A DNA stretch of 6,544 bases. Source: Akkermansiaceae bacterium (GTDB lineage: Bacteria; Verrucomicrobiota; Verrucomicrobiia; Verrucomicrobiales; Akkermansiaceae). The stretch covers positions 1 through 6,544 of the forward strand of contig JALOTR010000172.1 of NCBI GenBank assembly GCA_025457805.1, in the 5' to 3' direction. Positions 1 through 4,575 of this stretch are shown here, in pieces (position 1 is the first letter of the stretch; the number at the start of each line of letters is the position of its first letter). Both the position numbers and the translations under genes were made by a program. The notes under the pieces were generated by a model. The model worked only from the letters and a program-made list of their open reading frames with translations. It did not search any database and was not told the DNA's origin.

Positions 1-48
1 GTCGATCACGTCTTGGCCTGATCCGCCGAGCTCCGCCCGCCACATTTC

Positions 49-142
49 GAAAAAGAAACCGGCGGAAACCGAAGCACATGGGGGGAGGAGAGGCTTCGGG
101 TTCCGCCGGCTATTCAAGTCGGGGGGAGTTGTTTCTTTTTTT
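49..142. terminator. Two-part inverted repeat with flanking A- and T-tracts; possible bidirectional terminator
   Basis: The core arms are CCGGCGGAAACCGAAGC (59-75) and GCTTCGGGTTCCGCCGG (93-109). They pair over 16 of 17 positions, with one A-G mismatch and a 17-nt loop. Just outside the left arm is GAAAAAGAAA (49-58), whose - strand reads as a T-rich tract directly after the stem, as in an intrinsic terminator. A matching T-rich tract, GTTTCTTTTTTT (131-142), lies on the + strand, but 21 nt beyond the right arm. The outer tracts are also complementary to each other over about ten bases. The layout fits a terminator, best on the - strand and possibly on both. No - strand gene is visible that would end here, so a + strand gene ending near position 21 is the simpler client. 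A structured 5' leader is the alternative. Confidence 0.4.
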
Positions 143-173
143 GGGGGGAGTTTCCGCAAATTCCCTTGGGGGG
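80..173 (+). repeat. Cluster of four G6 tracts upstream of glyS
   Basis: Runs of exactly six G occur at 80-85, 121-126, 143-148 and 168-173. The first three continue as AG and the last as TG. GGGGGGAGTT is duplicated exactly at 121-130 and 143-152. The intervening loops are 35, 16 and 19 nt, longer than in a standard G-quadruplex, so a quadruplex is only a possibility. The third tract also takes part in the hairpin at 146-165. Nothing similar occurs elsewhere in the window. Function is unknown. Confidence 0.45.
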
Positions 174-330
174 TGAGGTCGCTTGCGGCAACGAAAAGAC
201 CCTATCCCATTTCCGGCCACTTGATAGTACCCTGATCGCGTAGGTTTGTTGCGAAAGGGGGAAGAATCCTGTCTTGCCCCACAGCGCCCGGCCTGCTTCC
301 ATCCGCACCCCAACACGCAATCCCATCCCT

Positions 331-1704
331 ATGGCCAACAAAGACGTCACCGATCCCGCCCGCATGGAAAAAATTGTTTCCCTCTGCAAACGCCGCGGCT
401 TCATCTTCCAAGCGGGCGAACTCTACGGCGGCCTCAACGGTTGCTGGGACTACGGCCCGCTCGGTGCCGAACTCAAGCGCAACCTCAAGGACTATTGGTG
501 GCGCAAAACCGTCCAGGAGCGCGATGACGTGCTGGGCATGGATGGGGCGATTCTAACCATGGAACAAGTGCTGCAATCGTCCGGACATATCGGCGGATTC
601 TCCGATCCGATGGTCGATTGCAAGACCTGCAAAGGCCGCTTCCGTGCCGACAACCTTGAAACTTCGCAGTGCAAGGAGAAGCCGAGTGTGTGTCCCGGCG
701 GTTCGCCAAAATGCGAGCTGACCGAACCCCGCCAGTTCAACCTGATGCTCCAGACAAATTTCGGTGCGACCGGTGAGCAAATCGCTTATCTCCGCCCGGA
801 GACCGCGCAGTCGATTTTCGTGCAATACAAGAATGTGCTCGATTCGAACCGCATCAAGCTCCCCTTCGGTATCGCGCAAGTTGGCAAGTCGTTCCGCAAC
901 GAGATCAATCCACGCAATTTCACCTTCCGCTCGCGTGAGTTCGAGCAAATGGAAATCGAATACTTCTGCCACCCTGACGATGGCATGCGCCTCACTGACG
1001 AATGGCTGGAAGCACGCCTGAGTTTCTACGAGGAAATCGGCATCCCGCGTGAAAAACTCCACATCCTCGATGTGCCCGATGGCGAGCGTGCTTTCTACTC
1101 CAAGAAGACCTACGACATCGAATACGAATTTCCCTTCGGCATCCAGGAACTCGAAGGCGTTGCCTATCGCACCGACTACGACCTCGGCGTGCATCAGAAA
1201 GGCGCGGGCAAACCGCTTGAATACTTCGATGAGGAGACCAAACAGAGATTTCTCCCGCACGTGGTCGAGCCATCCGCCGGTTGCGATCGCACGGTGCTCG
1301 CACTCATCTGCGAGGCCTTCGACGAAGAGACTCTAACAGACGAAAAGGGCAAAGAGGACATCCGCACCGTGCTGCGCTTCAAGCCAACGATGGCACCGAT
1401 CAAAGTGGGCATTTTCCCGATGCTCAAAAAGAACGAGGAGCAAGTCCGCATCGCCAAGGAAATCCAGAAGTCGCTGCAAAAGTGGATGCCTGTGTTCTAC
1501 GACGACGGTGGAGCCCTCGGCCGCCGCTATCGCCGCCAGGACGAAGTGGGCACACCCTATTGCGTCACCGTGGACTTCGACACCCTCGGCGAAAACAGCG
1601 AAGACCTCAAAGGCACCGTCACCATCCGCCACCGCGATTCGATGGAACAGGAACGCATCAAGATTGATGCCTTGCTGCCATGGCTCCTCGAGCGCGTCAG
1701 GTAG
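331..1704 (+). CDS. glyS: Glycyl-tRNA synthetase, single-chain alpha2 type (class II)
   Basis: This cytosolic enzyme charges tRNA-Gly with glycine using ATP. The 457 residues fit the dimeric bacterial/eukaryotic-type GlyRS, not the split alpha/beta (GlyQ/GlyS) form. The class signature GGLNGCWDYGPLG is at residues 33-45. The substrate segment YLRPETAQ is at 153-160. Motif 2 begins GKSFRNE at 185-191 and runs into NPRNFTFRSREFEQMEIEYF. Motif 3 is EPSAGCDR at 313-320, with the class II arginine at 320. The anticodon-binding domain runs from about 351 to the end and contains RRQDEVGTP and VTIRHRDSMEQ. An insertion between motifs 1 and 2 carries Cys97, Cys100, Cys114, Cys121 and Cys128, which looks like a metal-binding knuckle. 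Start: ATG at 331 gives an ordinary MANKD N-terminus. A TTG at 274, with GGGGGAAG some ten bases ahead, would add 19 residues unlike the family, and ATG at 364 is also possible. No Shine-Dalgarno precedes 331. Family assignment is secure; the exact start is less so. Confidence 0.97.
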   Translation: MANKDVTDPARMEKIVSLCKRRGFIFQAGELYGGLNGCWDYGPLGAELKRNLKDYWWRKTVQERDDVLGMDGAILTMEQVLQSSGHIGGFSDPMVDCKTCKGRFRADNLETSQCKEKPSVCPGGSPKCELTEPRQFNLMLQTNFGATGEQIAYLRPETAQSIFVQYKNVLDSNRIKLPFGIAQVGKSFRNEINPRNFTFRSREFEQMEIEYFCHPDDGMRLTDEWLEARLSFYEEIGIPREKLHILDVPDGERAFYSKKTYDIEYEFPFGIQELEGVAYRTDYDLGVHQKGAGKPLEYFDEETKQRFLPHVVEPSAGCDRTVLALICEAFDEETLTDEKGKEDIRTVLRFKPTMAPIKVGIFPMLKKNEEQVRIAKEIQKSLQKWMPVFYDDGGALGRRYRRQDEVGTPYCVTVDFDTLGENSEDLKGTVTIRHRDSMEQERIKIDALLPWLLERVR

Positions 1705-1720
1705 CAGCATCTGAACCACC

Positions 1721-1795
1721 TGTAGCGGCGCGTCTATGACCGCCGCAGCAGAAGAGTTGCCGGCATGTAGCGGCGAGTCTATGACCGCCGCAGCC
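1721..1795. repeat. Two REP-like palindromic repeat units, 45-nt spacing
   Basis: The units span 1721-1750 and 1766-1795. They agree at 28 of 30 positions, starting TGTAGCGGCG and continuing GTCTATGACCGCCGCAGC. Each folds as GCGGCG, one unpaired base, GTC, a TAT loop, GAC and CGCCGC. The unpaired base is C in the first unit and A in the second, which suggests a conserved secondary structure with a bulge. Fifteen bases separate the units. They start 17 nt after the glyS stop, so they could stabilise the 3' end of its mRNA or slow transcription. No T-tract follows, so they are not standard intrinsic terminators. I associate GCGGCG/CGCCGC repeats of this shape with intergenic regions of Verrucomicrobia, but this is from memory and unsearched. 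Confidence 0.75.
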
Positions 1796-1899
1796 AAGGA
1801 GGTGCTTTCTGTGGCGGAAATTGAATTGATGCAGGACAAGGGATTTCCGAAGATTCCAGCCGTGGTTCGGAATTCCCCGGCCTGTTTCTTTTCCCTGCC

Positions 1900-4500
1900 A
1901 TGCCTTCCAAAAAGTCCGCCAAGAAGACGCCGCTCAAGAATCCACTCCCGCCCGCCAGCGACTGGCGCACCACCGATGAGCAGGAAATCCTCCGCCGCAT
2001 CGAACGGGCCCGCGAAGAAAAACACTCGATTCGCCCGCTCGACGAAGCTCATCCGATTTTTTCCAACTTTGCCGTCAAATCACCCAGCGGCATGTCCTAT
2101 CAGGTCGAGATTCGCGACCTCGGTGCCCGCGCGTTTTCATGCACCTGCCCGGACTTCCGCACTGCCGGCCTCGGCACGTGCAAGCACACCGAGGCCACGC
2201 TCCTCTGGCTCAAGCGCCGGCAAAAGGCAGAATTCGCCGCTGCGGAAAAATCCGTCTCTCCCCGCATCGATCTTGTTCCCGCAGGCGACCGCCTCGTCAT
2301 CGAGCGCAATCTCCATCGGCTCAGCCAGCCTCTCCGGCAACACTTCGACGTGGCCGGTTTTCTGTTGGACGAACATGATCCGGATGAGTTTCTAACAAAA
2401 ATCTCCCGCTCGAAGAAAATCCGCATCTCCCAAGAAGTTGCGCCCTTCCTCGAGTCGCGCCGCCGTGCGATCGAGCGCCGCCGACTTCGCCGCGATTATG
2501 AAACCGGCGTCGTCTCCGGCCGCCATCCGGAACATGTCACCTTGCAGCCACTTTATCCGTATCAACGCGAAGGCATGCTCCACCTTGCATTCGGCGAACG
2601 CGCCTTGCTCGCCGATGAAATGGGGCTTGGCAAGACCATCCAGGCCATCGCCGCCTGCGCCCTGCTCCACCACCTCGGCTTGGCAAAACGCGTGCTCGTC
2701 GTCACCCCCGCCTCGCTCAAGGCGGAGTGGGAGGAACAAATCCGGAAATTCACCACCCTGACCCAACAAGTCATCTTCGGATCGCGCTTGGCCCGCTCAA
2801 ACTACTATATCAATCGTAATCCGACCTTCTTCACCATCGTCAACTACGAGCAGGTGGTCACCGATTCCCTCGACATCAATACCCACCTCCAGCCCGATAT
2901 CGTGGTGCTCGATGAAGCGCAGCGCATCAAGAACTGGGCCACCAAGACCGCCCAGGCAGTCAAGCGCCTGCAATCCCGCTACGCATTCATTCTCACCGGG
3001 ACGCCCATTGAAAACCGCATCGATGAGCTTTACTCAATCGTCGATTTCCTCGATCCATCGTTGTTAGGCCCGTTGTTCCGCTTCAACCGTGAGTTTTATG
3101 TTTTCAATGAGAAGGGCCGCCCGGAAGATTATAAAAACCTCGCCGTCCTCCGCGAACGCGTGCGCCCCGTGTTGCTCCGCCGCCGCAAGCATCATGTCGA
3201 AACCGAACTGCCCGACCGCACGGACCGCAACCACTTCGTCAGCCTCACCAATGCCATGCGCTTGGAGTATGACGAATACAAACTCCGTGCCTCCCGCCTG
3301 CTCCAACAATCCCTCAAGCGCCCGCTGACCAAGGAAGAGTCGGACCGCCTGATGATCTATCTCGGCATCATGCGAATGATCTGTGATTCGCCATCGATTG
3401 TAAAAAACCTCGATTGCCATGACTGTCCCAAGCTCGACGAACTCGCCAAAATTCTCGATGAAGCCCTTGAGGATACTGATGTGAAAATCATCATTTTCTC
3501 CGAGTGGGAAGGCATGTTGAAAAAAGTCCGCGACTGGGCGCAGCAAAATGGGGTCGGCCATGCATGGCACACCGGCAGCGTGCCCCAGCAAAAACGCCGT
3601 GGAGAAATCATCGCCTTCCGTGACGATCCCGCTTGCCGTCTCTTCCTTTCCACCGATTCCGGCGGTGTCGGCCTCAACCTCCAGCACGCCAGCATCGTCA
3701 TCAACTGCGACCTCCCGTGGAATCCGGCCAAGCTCGAACAACGCATCGCCCGCGCCTGGCGCAAACACCAGACCCGCACTGTCACCGTCATCAACCTCAT
3801 CGCCGAGGGCACCATCGAGCATGCGATGCTGGAAACCCTCGCCCTCAAGTCGCACCTCGCCCATGGCGTGCTTGATGGTTCCGACGAATCCCTCGCCTCG
3901 ACCAAGCTCAAACGCGGGGCCGACGCCAACCTCGCCCGGCTCAAACAATTTCTCCACATCGCTCCGGAAGGCAAACCCGCCACCACCCGGACCTCGCCCG
4001 CCGATCCCTCCGCCCACTTCGCCGAACGCAGCGCCGAAGCCCTCGGCCAATCCCTCATCCACTGCCAGGAAGCCATGCTCCCCGGCCAAACCACGCCCGT
4101 CATTCTAACAGTCCTGCGCGATCCCACCCGCGCCGCCGCCGTCTCCGCCCTGTTCCACGAAACCCAGTGGGGCGATGCCGCACCCAAACTCCACATCCTC
4201 GACCAATCCACCTGGTCCAGCCTCCAACAACTCATCGAAGCCGGCCTCATCACTCTCAACACCCGAGCCACCCGCCACCTCTCCGGCGAGGCCCTACGCC
4301 AAGCCCCCGAGCCCCCCAAACCCACCCTCACCGCCGAGCAGCTTCAACGCATCGCCGACCTCCGCGCCCTCGCCGCGAAAAAACAAAAGGTCGCCCAACT
4401 CCTCATCGAATCCGACCTCGCCGAAGAAGCCGAACCGCACCAACGCGCGGCGGCAAAGGCGCTGGAGGAGGCGAGAGCAATCGAAGGATCGCCAGCTTGA
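1900..4500 (+). CDS. SWIM zinc-finger SNF2-family ATPase/helicase
   Basis: This 866-residue protein is predicted to translocate on double-stranded DNA or remodel protein-DNA complexes using ATP. In order it has a lysine-rich N-terminus; a SWIM zinc finger with Cys81, Cys83, Cys94 and His96 (CTC, ten residues, CKH); and a two-lobed SNF2 motor. Motor landmarks are YQREG from residue 221, Walker A DEMGLGKT at 239-246, VTPASL at 268-273, Walker B DEAQ at 338-341, LTGTP at 365-369, LRRRK at 426-430, IIIFSEWEG from 530, GGVGLNL at 588-594 and the arginine-finger motif QRIARAWR at 614-621. The last motif usually has Gly where this protein has Ala617. A CHDC pair (506-509) lies between the lobes. The final ~200 residues are not recognised and end in a charged helix. 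The ATG at 1900 follows a pyrimidine-rich stretch with no Shine-Dalgarno. Upstream are glyS and the repeat pair; downstream is a convergent gene. RapA/HepA-like recycling of RNA polymerase or DNA repair are possible roles, but the sequence does not decide. Confidence 0.93.
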   Translation: MPSKKSAKKTPLKNPLPPASDWRTTDEQEILRRIERAREEKHSIRPLDEAHPIFSNFAVKSPSGMSYQVEIRDLGARAFSCTCPDFRTAGLGTCKHTEATLLWLKRRQKAEFAAAEKSVSPRIDLVPAGDRLVIERNLHRLSQPLRQHFDVAGFLLDEHDPDEFLTKISRSKKIRISQEVAPFLESRRRAIERRRLRRDYETGVVSGRHPEHVTLQPLYPYQREGMLHLAFGERALLADEMGLGKTIQAIAACALLHHLGLAKRVLVVTPASLKAEWEEQIRKFTTLTQQVIFGSRLARSNYYINRNPTFFTIVNYEQVVTDSLDINTHLQPDIVVLDEAQRIKNWATKTAQAVKRLQSRYAFILTGTPIENRIDELYSIVDFLDPSLLGPLFRFNREFYVFNEKGRPEDYKNLAVLRERVRPVLLRRRKHHVETELPDRTDRNHFVSLTNAMRLEYDEYKLRASRLLQQSLKRPLTKEESDRLMIYLGIMRMICDSPSIVKNLDCHDCPKLDELAKILDEALEDTDVKIIIFSEWEGMLKKVRDWAQQNGVGHAWHTGSVPQQKRRGEIIAFRDDPACRLFLSTDSGGVGLNLQHASIVINCDLPWNPAKLEQRIARAWRKHQTRTVTVINLIAEGTIEHAMLETLALKSHLAHGVLDGSDESLASTKLKRGADANLARLKQFLHIAPEGKPATTRTSPADPSAHFAERSAEALGQSLIHCQEAMLPGQTTPVILTVLRDPTRAAAVSALFHETQWGDAAPKLHILDQSTWSSLQQLIEAGLITLNTRATRHLSGEALRQAPEPPKPTLTAEQLQRIADLRALAAKKQKVAQLLIESDLAEEAEPHQRAAAKALEEARAIEGSPA

Positions 4501-4575
4501 CGGGAAACCATTGGGACTTCCAAGATGTGAAAGCTTGGTTTGGGTATCCGGTGAGGCGGGGCTATGGGAGTGCGT
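4501..4575. other. Convergent intergenic gap with only a weak hairpin
   Basis: This 75-nt stretch separates the stops of two convergent genes, so termination in both directions is expected here or inside the genes. The only structure I see is CCAAG (4520-4524) pairing with CTTGG (4534-4538) around a 9-nt loop. It is followed by TTTGGG, which is not a real T-tract. I do not call an intrinsic terminator; factor-dependent termination or overlapping 3' ends are possible. Confidence 0.4.

Larger units (their letters stand above)
1..330. other. Region upstream of glyS with no supportable gene
   Basis: I find no convincing coding sequence here. The frames that stay open translate to arginine- and glycine-rich low-complexity peptides without recognisable motifs. 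What the stretch holds: a two-part inverted repeat (49-142), four runs of exactly six G (80-85, 121-126, 143-148, 168-173) plus a G5 run (257-261), and a small hairpin at 146-165 (GGGAGTTT, loop CCGC, AAATTCCC, one G-U pair). The first 21 bases could be the last codons of a + strand gene ending in TGA at 19-21, and the first 45 could instead be the start of a - strand gene. Neither can be proved from so little sequence. A promoter for glyS must lie here or further left. The best -35-like hexamer is TTGATA at 221-226, but no matching -10 follows at normal spacing, so I do not call a promoter. No T-box specifier or other riboswitch is recognisable. Confidence 0.6.

Noticed and set aside
1..21. 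Possible 3' end of a + strand gene (VDHVLA, TGA stop)
   Set aside because: Only six codons are visible. Plausible, but it cannot be told apart from chance.
1..45. Possible 5' end of a - strand gene (MWRAELGGSGQDVID)
   Set aside because: The codons look reasonable, but only 15 residues are seen, there is no Shine-Dalgarno, and it conflicts with the + strand reading.
274..330. TTG start giving glyS a 19-residue N-terminal extension
   Set aside because: The extension (PHSARPASIRTPTRNPIP) is proline- and arginine-rich and unlike GlyRS N-termini. The ATG at 331 gives a normal length.
1721..1795. CRISPR array
   Set aside because: There are only two units, with a single 15-nt interval and a self-complementary repeat. 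There are no cas genes.
553..2052. Long - strand open frames opposite glyS and the SNF2 start (235 and 239 residues)
   Set aside because: They are shadows of strongly conserved coding sequence on the + strand. One also crosses the palindromic repeats.
1811..2395. GTG start at 1811 eight bases after a perfect AAGGAGG, opening a + strand frame
   Set aside because: The frame soon overlaps the SNF2 gene out of register and becomes Ser/Pro/Arg-rich, typical of a shadow frame. No motif is seen.
3064..4331. Long - strand open frames opposite the SNF2 gene (324 and 341 residues)
   Set aside because: They are antisense to clear helicase motifs and are explained by GC-rich third positions. The translations lack recognisable domains.
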